From Natronolimnobius baerhuensis (GTDB lineage Archaea > Halobacteriota > Halobacteria > Halobacteriales > Natrialbaceae), in the NCBI RefSeq assembly GCF_002177135.1, contig NZ_MWPH01000002.1, positions 186,001 through 250,000 on the forward strand: a stretch of DNA of 64,000 nt. Reading direction: 5' to 3'. A program made the position numbers and the translations under genes. The notes below the pieces were generated by a model. It saw only the letters and a list, made by a program, of their open reading frames with translations. It was not told where the DNA came from and searched no databases. Positions 17,149 through 25,108 of the stretch are shown in pieces (the first letter of the stretch is position 1; each line of letters starts with the position of its first letter).

Positions 17149-18099
17149 TTAGTCAATCGTCGGCACTGGTACCGACTCGAGGACACTCTCGATCACGCGT
17201 GATTTCTGGACTTCGTTGACCGTTGCGTCGGGAGTGAGGACGAGTCGGTGGGCAAGCACCGGCTGGGCGACGCGCTTGATGTCGTCCGGCGTGACGTACT
17301 CCTGGCCGCGCATGGCCGCGTAGGCGCGAGCCGCCTCGAACAGTCGCTGGGTCCCACGTGGCGAGACCCCGACATCAACGCGGCCATCAGTCCGCGTCTC
17401 GCGGGCGAGTTTGGCGACGTACTCGAGAAGATCCTCGTCGACACGGACGGATTCGGAGACCGTTCGAAGCTGTGCAACCTGTTCAGGCTCGAGAACCGAC
17501 TCAAGCGACGGGCTCCCGGTTTCGCGACTCGCACGGCGGCGCAGCAGTTCGATCTCGCCGGCCTCGTCGGGATAGCCCATCGAGGTCTTGACGAGGAAGC
17601 GATCAACCTGCGCTTCTGGCAGCGGGAAGGTCCCCTCCTGTTCGACGGGATTCTGCGTCGCGATCACGAAGAAGGGATCAGGCAACTGGCGCGTCTCGCC
17701 ATCGGTCGTGACCTGTCCTTCTTCCATCGCCTCGAGCAGCGCGGCCTGGGTCTTCGGCGGCGCGCGGTTGATCTCGTCGGCGAGCACGATGTTCGCGAAG
17801 ATGGGGCCTTCGTTGAACTCGAATTGGCGCTCGCGTTCGTTGAACACGTGCGTGCCAGTCACGTCCGCGGGCAGGAGGTCGGGCGTGAACTGGATGCGGG
17901 AAAAGGAAAGTCCAAGCGCGCTTGCGATACTGTGGGCGGTGAGCGTCTTTCCGGTCCCGGGCACGTCCTCTAAGAGTACGTGGCCGCGGCCGACGACGCC
18001 GACCATAATCTCCTCGAGGAACGACCGCTCGCAGATGACTGCCTCACTGATCGTCTCGAGGACGGCCTCGCACTCGCTGCTGGCCTGCGTAACGTCCAT
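17149..18099 (-). CDS. MoxR-type AAA+ ATPase
   Basis: The 316-residue MoxR ATPase has Walker A EDVPGTGKT, Walker B IVLADEIN, the sensor/insert region ATQNPVEQEGTFPLPEAQVDRF and a C-terminal lid with GVSPRGTQRL. MoxR proteins act as chaperone-like ATPases with von Willebrand/DUF58 partners in maturing metal or surface complexes. The start at 18099 (MDVTQASSE) fits the family; an extension to 18204 looks untranslated. The usual DUF58 and DUF4129 partners are not adjacent but lie about 20 kb away at 37365-40297. Confidence 0.92.
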   Translation of the reverse strand: MDVTQASSECEAVLETISEAVICERSFLEEIMVGVVGRGHVLLEDVPGTGKTLTAHSIASALGLSFSRIQFTPDLLPADVTGTHVFNERERQFEFNEGPIFANIVLADEINRAPPKTQAALLEAMEEGQVTTDGETRQLPDPFFVIATQNPVEQEGTFPLPEAQVDRFLVKTSMGYPDEAGEIELLRRRASRETGSPSLESVLEPEQVAQLRTVSESVRVDEDLLEYVAKLARETRTDGRVDVGVSPRGTQRLFEAARAYAAMRGQEYVTPDDIKRVAQPVLAHRLVLTPDATVNEVQKSRVIESVLESVPVPTID

Positions 18100-18253
18100 G
18101 GCAACGCCGTCGGCCCCTCGTATCAAATTAGTTTCGTTCTCGGCACTCGAGGTGGTGTATTGACACAACGGCCAAACGCCGTCACGTGAATCCGTTCCAC
18201 TCACAGCGAAAAATCGAAACCGGTAAAAACGTCTCCCCGGTATGTACAGGTGA

Positions 18254-18338
18254 GCCGAGATAGCCTAGCCCGGCCAAGGCGGTAGATTCGAAATCTACTG
18301 TCCTCACGGACTCGGGAGTTCAAATCTCCCTCTCGGCG
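18254..18338 (+). tRNA. trnS: tRNA-Ser (CGA)
   Basis: The acceptor strands GCCGAGA (18254-18260) and TCTCGGC (18331-18337) pair, with discriminator G18338. The anticodon loop TTCGAAA gives anticodon CGA, a long variable arm of class II type is present, and the T-arm is GGGAG-TTCAAAT-CTCCC at 18314-18330. CCA is not encoded. A copy of its 3' tail recurs 148 bases downstream. Confidence 0.96.
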
Positions 18339-18722
18339 CTTTTACAACACCAATTCCGATGAGCGACGCATAGCGGCGCGAATCACAGACAGGTGCTGTA
18401 AACCGATACAGAGGAGATTTGAACGAGGTCAGGCGCGCACAACGGAGCGGGCACGTCTGGACGTTGTTCAAATCTCCCTCTCGGCATTGTTACGCCGCTT
18501 AAGCCTTCCTACTACAACTCGAGCGACGAGTCTGACTGCCGACTCTCGAGCAGTCAGACCACCACGTTGACCCAGGCAACGAACCCAGTAACCGCGGTCC
18601 ATGCCCGTCATTCTCAGGGGCCTTTTTTATTCGTACTGGGCTGGTCGGAGAACCGTGTTCGTGACTATAATCTCGAGGTATCCGCAGTCTGTGATCGCGC
18701 CGGAACAGTGGGGTGAGAGGCG
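18339..18722 (+). other. Gene-free region after tRNA-Ser(CGA)
   Basis: It holds a T-rich stretch directly after the tRNA (CTTTTA, a likely terminator), the tRNA-tail hairpin at 18411-18485, and a T-run (CCTTTTTTATT, about 18611-18621) that could end or start transcription before the Fe-S protein gene. No coding frame was judged real. Confidence 0.5.
18411..18485 (+). repeat. tRNA-tail hairpin of tRNA-Ser(CGA)
   Basis: Bases 18466-18485 repeat tRNA positions 18318-18337 (T-loop to acceptor end) exactly, 20 of 20. Bases 18411-18424 are an inverted copy of the same tail (GAGGAGATTTGAAC), so the two strands can pair over at least 11-12 bases. The 41-base loop contains an inner stem of CAGGCG with CGTCTG. 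The same arrangement follows tRNA-Val and tRNA-Leu in this window. Confidence 0.85.
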
Positions 18723-20192
18723 ATGAGTTCACCTGACTCACCCAGCGATGCACACAGTGACGACGACGGTGGCTTTCACCCCCTCGGCGAGGCCGCCGAG
18801 GAGGAGTTCGAAAAGATGCTCGAGGAGACGGAGTACGACGCCGAACTCGGGATGGAGATGGCCAAGGATGCGATGCGGGTGACGAAAGGCGAACTCTCCG
18901 ACGAGGTGTTCTACGACCGCTACCACGAGGAGGTTGTCGAGGAGTTCGGCGAGGATAGCCGCCCGATGGCCGAGGAGATCGAAGCCGCTCGAGAGGCAGA
19001 CGACGACGGTGCTGAACTCCTTTCACGGCTTGGACTCGACGAGGACTCCCGCCGTGGCATGATGAAGAAGATGGGAGCCGGGGCTGGCGCTGTCGGATTC
19101 GGTGCGTGGACTATGTCAGAAAGCGGTGACGACCCGGAGCGTGCCGTTGCGGCCCAAGACGAGGAGGACGACGAGACGGCAGCCGACGCCGATGGTGAGG
19201 GCGATGGCGACGACGTCCAGTGGGGGATGGCGCTCGACCTCGAGGTCTGTGATGGCTGTCTCTCCTGTGTCGTGGCCTGTAACGCTGAGCACAACTGGAA
19301 CGAAGGGGCGAACTGGATGTACGTGCTGGCCTACGACGATGGGACGGTCGAGTCGCCTGAGCCGGACGAGTTCGAGGATACACGGGACTTCAACTACCTC
19401 ATCCGGCCGTGCCAGCACTGTACCGATGCGCCCTGTGAGAAGGTCTGTCCAACGACCGCTCGCCACACTCGAGACGAAGGCGGCCTCGTGTTGACCGATT
19501 ATGACGTCTGTATCGGCTGTCGATACTGTCAGGTCGCTTGCCCCTACGGGGTGAATTACTTCCAGTGGGATGACCCGACCGCGGAAGCCGAGGAGATGGA
19601 CGCGGAGATGCAGTTCGACGAGCGCGACCGCTGGGTCAGTGGCTCCGGTCCGCGCGGCGTCATGGAAAAGTGCATTTTCGATCCGGCGCGTCAGGACGGC
19701 CAGATGGGCGAGGACATGGTCGGGACGACCGCCTGCGAGGATGCCTGTCCGCCCGGCGCGATCCAGTTTGGTGACATGAACGACCCCGAGAGCGATCCCC
19801 AGCAGTACGTCGATAACGTCCCACTGGCGCGTGCACTCGAGAACGACCCAGACGAGGAGGATGACGAAGAGTTAGTAGAGGCAATCGAGATACTCGCCGG
19901 CGAGCAAGAGCCTGCAGACGAGGACGACGAGGATGCCGACACGCTCACTGAGGCGGAAGCGACGCGGTTAGTCGAAGGCGAGTACGGCAGCCCCGACTCG
20001 ACGTTCCGACTGCTCGAGGAGTACAACACGAATCCGAACGTGATCTATATCGGTAACGAGCCGGGGCCGAACGCCGAGCAGGTTCCCGGGCCGATTTCGT
20101 ACGCCGATGTCGGGCAGGTCGACGACCGACAGGACGTCCTCGAGGAGGGGACGGTTGACCCGAGCTGGGTTGCAGATCAGTTGGGACTGTAA
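18723..20192 (+). CDS. 4Fe-4S dicluster electron-transfer subunit (DmsB/PsrB/NrfC-like)
   Basis: The 489-residue protein has the four-cluster cysteine pattern of iron-sulfur subunits of molybdopterin oxidoreductases: CDGCLSCVVAC, CQHCTDAPCEKVC, CIGCRYCQVAC and a fourth set around CIF and CEDACP. Such subunits pass electrons between a catalytic molybdoprotein and the membrane quinone pool. About 100 residues of helical acidic domain precede a Tat-like stretch (SRRGMMKKMGAGAGAVGFGAW, residues about 109-129). That is an odd internal position. No catalytic subunit or membrane anchor gene is adjacent, apart from the one-helix-to-two-helix protein downstream. Confidence 0.85.
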   Translation: MSSPDSPSDAHSDDDGGFHPLGEAAEEEFEKMLEETEYDAELGMEMAKDAMRVTKGELSDEVFYDRYHEEVVEEFGEDSRPMAEEIEAAREADDDGAELLSRLGLDEDSRRGMMKKMGAGAGAVGFGAWTMSESGDDPERAVAAQDEEDDETAADADGEGDGDDVQWGMALDLEVCDGCLSCVVACNAEHNWNEGANWMYVLAYDDGTVESPEPDEFEDTRDFNYLIRPCQHCTDAPCEKVCPTTARHTRDEGGLVLTDYDVCIGCRYCQVACPYGVNYFQWDDPTAEAEEMDAEMQFDERDRWVSGSGPRGVMEKCIFDPARQDGQMGEDMVGTTACEDACPPGAIQFGDMNDPESDPQQYVDNVPLARALENDPDEEDDEELVEAIEILAGEQEPADEDDEDADTLTEAEATRLVEGEYGSPDSTFRLLEEYNTNPNVIYIGNEPGPNAEQVPGPISYADVGQVDDRQDVLEEGTVDPSWVADQLGL

Positions 20193-20247
20193 CGCCACCG
20201 GCATACGAACTCGAGAGCTTCATAACGGTTCGTTCGAACACTCGCAT

Positions 20248-20460
20248 ATGAATTCACGCGGACGGTTGATCGTCGGGCTGCTCTGGATCGGCGTTGCAGG
20301 ATTGATGGCGATGAGCCTCGAGTTCGGTATGCCGACGTCGTTCGACGACGCGATTCGGCTGTTCGTCGTCGTGTTAGCCCTGTTTCTCGCGGTCGTCTAT
20401 CTGTTCGACCCGTGGGGCATTCATGATCGTATGATGCCGGGCACCGACGAGCAGGAATAA
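20248..20460 (+). CDS. Small membrane protein downstream of the Fe-S subunit
   Basis: The 70-residue protein starts NSRGRLIVGLLWIGVAGLMAMS and has two hydrophobic helices, the second around IRLFVVVLALFLAVVYLF, with an acidic end. It begins 55 bases after the Fe-S protein gene in the same direction and could be a small partner, but no family is recognised. The in-frame extension further upstream overlaps the Fe-S gene and is discarded. Confidence 0.6.
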   Translation: MNSRGRLIVGLLWIGVAGLMAMSLEFGMPTSFDDAIRLFVVVLALFLAVVYLFDPWGIHDRMMPGTDEQE

Positions 20461-20469
20461 AAACGGAGA

Positions 20470-22002
20470 TTAGTCGTCTGCGGGCGTGAGTGGCTGATTC
20501 TCGGAGGCAAGAAGTCGATCAAGCGCGTCGACCATCGCCTCGACGCTGGCGCGGGTGATGTCGGCCTCGCTGCGGGCGACGGTCACCGAGCGGTCATCGC
20601 GAGCCATCGTCACTTCGACCGTGACGACGGCGTCGGTGCCGCCCGTGACGGCGTTGACGCGATAGGACTCGAGTTCCGCATCGGCCTGCGAGCCGAGCGC
20701 TTCGCGCACGGCGGAGACGGCGGCGTCGACGGGTCCGGAGCCGGTGCCGCTAGCGACGCGTTCCTCGCCGTCGACTGCGAGTCGGATGCTCGCGGTCGGG
20801 ACGGCACCGCCGCTGGTGGCAGTCAGATCGAGCAGTTCGACGACGCGCTCGCGGTCGTCGCCGGTGACGTCCTCGGCGATTGCGAGCAAGTCGGCGTCGG
20901 TGACGCGACGACCGCGGTCGCCGAGTTCCGTCACGCGCGTCGCGATTTCGGAAATCTCGTCGTCGCCAGCTTCGACGCCGTGTTCCTCGAGCGTGGCCTT
21001 GACGCCCGCGCGGCCGGTGTGCTTGCCGAGTGCGAGCCGGCGTTCCCGGCCGACGGTTTCGGGCGCATAGGGCTCGTACATCTTGTCGTCTTTGAGCGTG
21101 CCGTCCGTGTGGATGCCACTTTCGTGCGTGAAGGCGTTCTCGCCGATGACGGCCTTGTTCGGTGGGAGTTGGACGCCCGTTGCTCGCGAGACGAGTTGGG
21201 CGAGATCGTACAGCTCCTCGAGTTCGAGCGTTTCCACGTCGTAAACGTGTGAGAGCGCGATTGCAACTTCCTCTAAGGCGACGTTACCGGCGCGTTCGCC
21301 GAGGCCGTTGACCGTACAGTGGACGAGATCAGCACCCGCCGAAACGGCCGTGATGGCGTTCGTGACGCCGAGACCCAGATCATCGTGCGTGTGTGCGCTG
21401 ACGGGGCCGAGATCGGCGAGTCGGGAGACTGCCTCGGCGGTGCGCTCGGGACCCGTGTGGCCGACGGTATCGGCGAAACAGGTTCGATCCGCGCCCGCGT
21501 CGAGTGCGGTCGCCATGAGTTCCTCGAGATAGTCCAGATCCGCTCGAGAGCCGTCCTCGCCGATGACTTCGACCCAGAGGTCGTGGTCGGTGGCATACTC
21601 GACGAGTTCGGCGGTGGCCTCGAGGTTGTCCTCGCGGGAGGTGCCGACCTTGCCCTCGACGTGGCGGTCGCTCGCGGGGACGACGATGTGGACCCCGTCG
21701 ACGTCACACTCGAGCGCGAGGTCGATGTCGTGCTCGAGGCCGCGACAGAAACTCGTCACGGTGGCGTCGAGTTCGAGGTCGGTGACTCTCGAGATGGCCT
21801 GTCGCTCACCCGCACCGGTACAGGCGCTTCCGGCTTCGATGACGGCGACACCCGCACGCTCTAGGCCGCGGGCGATTTCGACCTTTTCGTCGGGTGAGAG
21901 CGACACACCTGGGGCTTGTTCGCCGTCGCGAAGCGTGGTATCGAGAAGGCGGACGGTACGGTCCGATGGAATCGTCTGCTCGGTGGAGTAATTAACAGGC
22001 AA
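20470..22002 (-). CDS. (R)-citramalate synthase / 2-isopropylmalate synthase
   Basis: The 510-residue protein is a DRE-TIM metallolyase: LLDTTLRDGEQAPGVS at the start, the HTHDDLGLGVTNA metal site, and the NGLGERAGN loop. The C-terminal LeuA dimer/allosteric domain lies at about residues 385-500. It condenses acetyl-CoA with pyruvate (citramalate, isoleucine route) or 2-oxoisovalerate (leucine route). The two are hard to separate by sequence; I favour citramalate synthase (CimA/LeuA2) by its overall form. The start codon appears to be TTG at 22002, since no ATG or GTG precedes the conserved DTTLRDG. Confidence 0.88.
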   Translation of the reverse strand: MPVNYSTEQTIPSDRTVRLLDTTLRDGEQAPGVSLSPDEKVEIARGLERAGVAVIEAGSACTGAGERQAISRVTDLELDATVTSFCRGLEHDIDLALECDVDGVHIVVPASDRHVEGKVGTSREDNLEATAELVEYATDHDLWVEVIGEDGSRADLDYLEELMATALDAGADRTCFADTVGHTGPERTAEAVSRLADLGPVSAHTHDDLGLGVTNAITAVSAGADLVHCTVNGLGERAGNVALEEVAIALSHVYDVETLELEELYDLAQLVSRATGVQLPPNKAVIGENAFTHESGIHTDGTLKDDKMYEPYAPETVGRERRLALGKHTGRAGVKATLEEHGVEAGDDEISEIATRVTELGDRGRRVTDADLLAIAEDVTGDDRERVVELLDLTATSGGAVPTASIRLAVDGEERVASGTGSGPVDAAVSAVREALGSQADAELESYRVNAVTGGTDAVVTVEVTMARDDRSVTVARSEADITRASVEAMVDALDRLLASENQPLTPADD

Positions 22003-22170
22003 ATGTGATGAACTGCGACTACGTTCGTCGCTGAATTTCGCATCCAGCCGGGTCGCCCCGACTTCCTCTATCCTCGTGCGGCGGTGAGACGGAATCTCGT
22101 GCCATAGTATCTCGTTCTATCGAACGACTGCGACTTAAACTCGCCGGTTTCACACCTCGAGTGCGTTTCG

Positions 22171-22557
22171 TTACTCCTCGAGAACGAGCCGATCACCGAC
22201 TTCAACATCGGCCGCAGCGCCTGCCGGGAGTTCGACGATGGTGTCTGCCTCCTCGCGTCTAAAGCCGAGCCAGGGGCGCAAGCGCTCGACACGCTGGACG
22301 ACCCCATCGACGAGCCAGACCACATCGAGCGGGACGAACACGAACAGCATGTGGATATCGCGCGTCTTCGCGCTCCCGAATTGAAAGACGAGCGCATAGT
22401 CGTCTGGAACTGAGCGACGAAACATCAGCCCGCGCGTCTGGCTCACCAGCGAGTCGGCGATATCGACACTCGAGGCGAGTGTCACAGCGTCGGCACCGGA
22501 GCGAACGTGTCGGAGTGTCACTGCATCGAATCGACGTGCAGGACGCAAAAAGCTCAC
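22171..22557 (-). CDS. DUF192 family protein
   Basis: The protein of up to 128 residues shows the DUF192 core: VDIADSLVSQTRGLMFRRS, DIHMLFVFVPLDVVWLVDGVV, then VELPAGAAADVEVGDRL. The family is small, secreted or cytoplasmic, and of unproven function. Two GTG starts are possible, 22557 and 22521; the shorter fits the family better. The IS element begins immediately upstream, so its promoter may have been altered by insertion. Confidence 0.85.
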   Translation of the reverse strand: MSFLRPARRFDAVTLRHVRSGADAVTLASSVDIADSLVSQTRGLMFRRSVPDDYALVFQFGSAKTRDIHMLFVFVPLDVVWLVDGVVQRVERLRPWLGFRREEADTIVELPAGAAADVEVGDRLVLEE

Positions 22558-22739
22558 GCCCGATGGGTGTCCAGTGTATTATGGGGTGAACAGGCGCAAA
22601 ACCTCGCCGTTCACGGCGGGGATACGCGCCGTCACTGGATGGCACTCTCCACCGATAACTGCACGGCTGGATATTCCACGTGCCAACCCAAAAATTTACA
22701 GTATAAGCCAACATAACCTGTTATGGAGACGTTTCACGA

Positions 22740-24059
22740 ATGCACGTCCACCGAACATACCGGGCGAAAATCCGTAACCACTCCCAAGTGGCGCGGATAC
22801 TCGACCTGCACGCGTGGAGTGCATCGAAACTGTGGAACGTTGCGAACTATCACTCCCGAGAAGTCTGGGAGGACACGGGCGAGATTCCCGATGACTCGGA
22901 CTTGAAAAGCGAGTTGAAGACCCACAACAAGTACAAAGGACTCCATTCACAGTCCAGTCAGCGCGTTCTGGAGGAACTCGCTGAAGCCTTCAACTCGTGG
23001 TACAGCAAACGCAAGTCGGATAATCGAGCGAATCCGCCCGGCTACCGCAAGAAAAACTCCTACGACAACAAGGGCAATCGCGTCCACGAAGAACACCCAC
23101 GCAGCACGGTGACGTGGAAGCAGAAAGGCATCCGTCACGACTCGAACCACAACCGCGTTCGGCTCTCGAAAGGTGCGAACCACAAAGACCACCCGCGAGA
23201 CTGGGACTACATCCTCGTCGAATACGAGACACGCCCCGAGGTCACGGTCGAAAACCTGCAACAAGTCCGCGCCGTCTACAGTAAGTCGAAACAGCGGTGG
23301 GAACTACACCTCGTCTGCAAACACGAAGTGGAGACGCCTACCGCACCCGGCACCGAGACGGCGGGTATCGACCTTGGAATCTGTAACTTCGCCGCCGTCG
23401 CCTACAGCACCGAGGAGGCCGACCTCTACCCCGGCAACCGAGTGAAGCAAGACGGGTACTACTTCCCGAAAGAAATCGCCAAGTGCGACAACTCAAGCGG
23501 TTCTGAAGCCACCCGATTGCACCACAAGTGGTCGGAACGCCGCACCCACTTTTTCCACAGTCTCGCCAAACATATCGTTGAACAGTGTGTCGAGCGAGGC
23601 GTGGGTCGTATCAACATCGGGAAACTCAACGGCGTGCGTGAAGACGAAAACGGCGAGTCGAAGAACTGGGGTCGGCATGGAAACCTTGATTTGCACGGAT
23701 GGGCGTTCGACCGATTCACCAACATTCTCACCTACAAGGCGAAAATCGAGGGCATCGGAGTCGTAGAGGTTTCAGAACGTGGCACGAGCAAGACGTGTTG
23801 CGTCTGCGGTAGAGAAGACGATAGTCAGCGCGTTGAACGTGGCTTGTACGTCTGCGAGGAGTGTGACGCGGCGTTCAACGCTGACGTGAACGGGGCGGAG
23901 AACATCCGGCTCGACATCAACAACGAAAGTAACTCCGAGTCTTCGGCCAGTTTGGATGAGGATAGGAGTACCGGCTGGTTGGCACAGCCCGGAGTCTACC
24001 TTCATGACTTGTCCCACGGATTCTCACCGAGGGAACAAGTGGTGGACTGCAAACCGTAA
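22740..24059 (+). CDS. tnpB: RNA-guided endonuclease TnpB family protein
   Basis: The 439-residue protein has the TnpB layout: an N-terminal HTH_OrfB-like region, then a RuvC core split into GIDLGIC (Asp211), RINIGKLNG, and NADVNGAENI (Asp382). The Cys4 zinc finger is KTCCVCG...YVCEEC at 353-375. At the RuvC-II position, where a catalytic Glu is usual (as in IxxEDL), Gly294 stands instead. Active TnpB cuts DNA with an omega-RNA read from the right end of its element and so helps the element persist. The altered RuvC-II site makes activity uncertain. The ATG at 22740 is used. Confidence 0.9.
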   Translation: MHVHRTYRAKIRNHSQVARILDLHAWSASKLWNVANYHSREVWEDTGEIPDDSDLKSELKTHNKYKGLHSQSSQRVLEELAEAFNSWYSKRKSDNRANPPGYRKKNSYDNKGNRVHEEHPRSTVTWKQKGIRHDSNHNRVRLSKGANHKDHPRDWDYILVEYETRPEVTVENLQQVRAVYSKSKQRWELHLVCKHEVETPTAPGTETAGIDLGICNFAAVAYSTEEADLYPGNRVKQDGYYFPKEIAKCDNSSGSEATRLHHKWSERRTHFFHSLAKHIVEQCVERGVGRINIGKLNGVREDENGESKNWGRHGNLDLHGWAFDRFTNILTYKAKIEGIGVVEVSERGTSKTCCVCGREDDSQRVERGLYVCEECDAAFNADVNGAENIRLDINNESNSESSASLDEDRSTGWLAQPGVYLHDLSHGFSPREQVVDCKP

Positions 24060-24108
24060 TATCCCAACGCTCGGGAATCCTCGCCCTTCAGGGCGGGGAG
24101 GATGTCAA
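24060..24108 (+). ncRNA. Probable omega-RNA 3' scaffold at the element's right end
   Basis: The segment after the tnpB stop holds the stem-loop TCCTCGCCC-ttca-GGGCGGGGAGGA (24078-24102). In the family, the omega-RNA is made from the tnpB 3' region, and its scaffold ends at the right boundary. The guide would then be the flanking DNA starting near 24108. This is inference from family behaviour. Confidence 0.5.
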
Positions 24109-24229
24109 TCTGATAAATGGGACTGAGAGAGGGGCGTCTCTACAATATCGTTCTGGAAGGCTGAACACAAGTCGTCGAACAGCAGCCGAAGATTCAAATT
24201 CTTGCAGTGAAACTGGCTCCTAACGAGGT

Positions 24230-24763
24230 ATGGAGAAAACGCCACAGGGAACATCGGTCGGCGTCGACGACCCCTACGAGTTCGCCGGGCTGTGTGACTA
24301 TCTCACAGGCGATGGCCGCTGTCGGTACGCCCTCGAGCAGTACGGACACGATCCCGAGTTCGCCCGCGAGCGCGCACAGAACGACCACGAGTGTCCTGTC
24401 GTCGATCCCGAACACGAGTGGTCGTGGGCCGACTGTCCACACTTTCGCTCACGCAACCGCGAACGCGCCTGTATCCGCTGTGGACTCGAGGAAAAGCGCA
24501 TGGCCCACGACGATGAGCGCCCACTGCTCGAGGAGCACCATCTGTCGTATGCACGCGACGGCGAGACGCTCTCGCACGAAATCACAGTATATCTCTGTCG
24601 CTGGTGTCACGCGAAAGTCCACAACTCCTGGGCGCGGATCACGGATGACGCCGCACCCGAACCGGATGCGATTGCGGAACTCGAGGGCCGACGAACACGA
24701 GAACACGAGGAGTTGGGGTTCGAATCGGCCGCTGAGCGCTACGGAGACGAGAAAAGCAAGTAG
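24230..24763 (+). CDS. Zn-binding HNH-like haloarchaeal protein
   Basis: The 177-residue acidic protein has paired cysteines and histidines arranged as in HNH-type zinc proteins: CIRCGLEEKRMAHDDERPLLEEHHLSY, followed by CRWCHAKVHNSWARI. The EHH plus CxxCH...H arrangement resembles the core of an HNH nuclease, but the family is not one I can name with confidence (possibly DUF7097). It starts 121 bases after the IS right end and may originally have neighboured DUF192. Confidence 0.65.
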   Translation: MEKTPQGTSVGVDDPYEFAGLCDYLTGDGRCRYALEQYGHDPEFARERAQNDHECPVVDPEHEWSWADCPHFRSRNRERACIRCGLEEKRMAHDDERPLLEEHHLSYARDGETLSHEITVYLCRWCHAKVHNSWARITDDAAPEPDAIAELEGRRTREHEELGFESAAERYGDEKSK

Positions 24764-24787
24764 CCGACTGCACAACTGAACGTTGAC

Positions 24788-24985
24788 TCAGTCGAGAATA
24801 TCGCCAACGCGTCGGGGTTCGCCCTGTAGATTCGGCTGTTTCGCGACGATTTTGAGCACTTCGTGGTCGGTCACGTCGTAGTACGTTTTCTCGATTGCTT
24901 CCTCGAGTAACTCTTTCTCGAGGCGGAACTCGGTTCCTTCATACACGACATCGACGCCATCGTCATCGAACGCGAGCGTTGTCAT
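24788..24985 (-). CDS. DUF5800 family small protein
   Basis: The 65-residue protein MTTLAFDDDGVDVVYEGTEF... ending PRRVGDILD matches the small conserved haloarchaeal family I recall as DUF5800. It is soluble, without cysteines, and of unknown function. It is convergent with the HNH-like gene, with a 24-base gap. Confidence 0.75.
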   Translation of the reverse strand: MTTLAFDDDGVDVVYEGTEFRLEKELLEEAIEKTYYDVTDHEVLKIVAKQPNLQGEPRRVGDILD

Positions 24986-25075
24986 AGCCGGGCGTACGTG
25001 ATGGGATAGTAAAAACTGGTCGACTGAGCGAGACGACAGCCAACCCTAGCCGATCCGTGTCAGACATCGCGAGAG

Positions 25076-25082
25076 GTTTATT
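25076..25082 (+). promoter_or_regulatory. TATA box of the bactofilin gene
   Basis: A TATA-like TTTATTA is centred about 30 bases upstream of the GTG at 25109. This spacing favours that GTG over the TTG at 25097 as a leaderless start. Confidence 0.5.
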
Positions 25083-25108
25083 ACTCGGGGGTCACATTGG
25101 ATGCGAGT

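Larger units (their letters stand above)
22577..24108 (+). mobile_element. IS200/IS605-type element with tnpB only (IS1341-like)
   Basis: A TnpB gene is bounded by two similar short hairpins. The left one is CCTCGCC-gttcac-GGCGGGG at 22602-22621. The right one, CCTCGCCC-ttca-GGGCGGGG, lies within 24078-24102 and is followed by GGATGTCAA. No tnpA is present, so the element depends on a transposase in trans or is immobile. It has no inverted repeats or target duplication, as expected for the family. The exact ends are estimated from the hairpins; the left boundary is the less certain. Confidence 0.75.

Noticed and set aside
18339-18465. Classical integrated element between the tRNA-Ser tail copies
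   Set aside because: The interval is only 128 bases, has no integrase or other gene, and includes an inverted copy that an att duplication would not produce.
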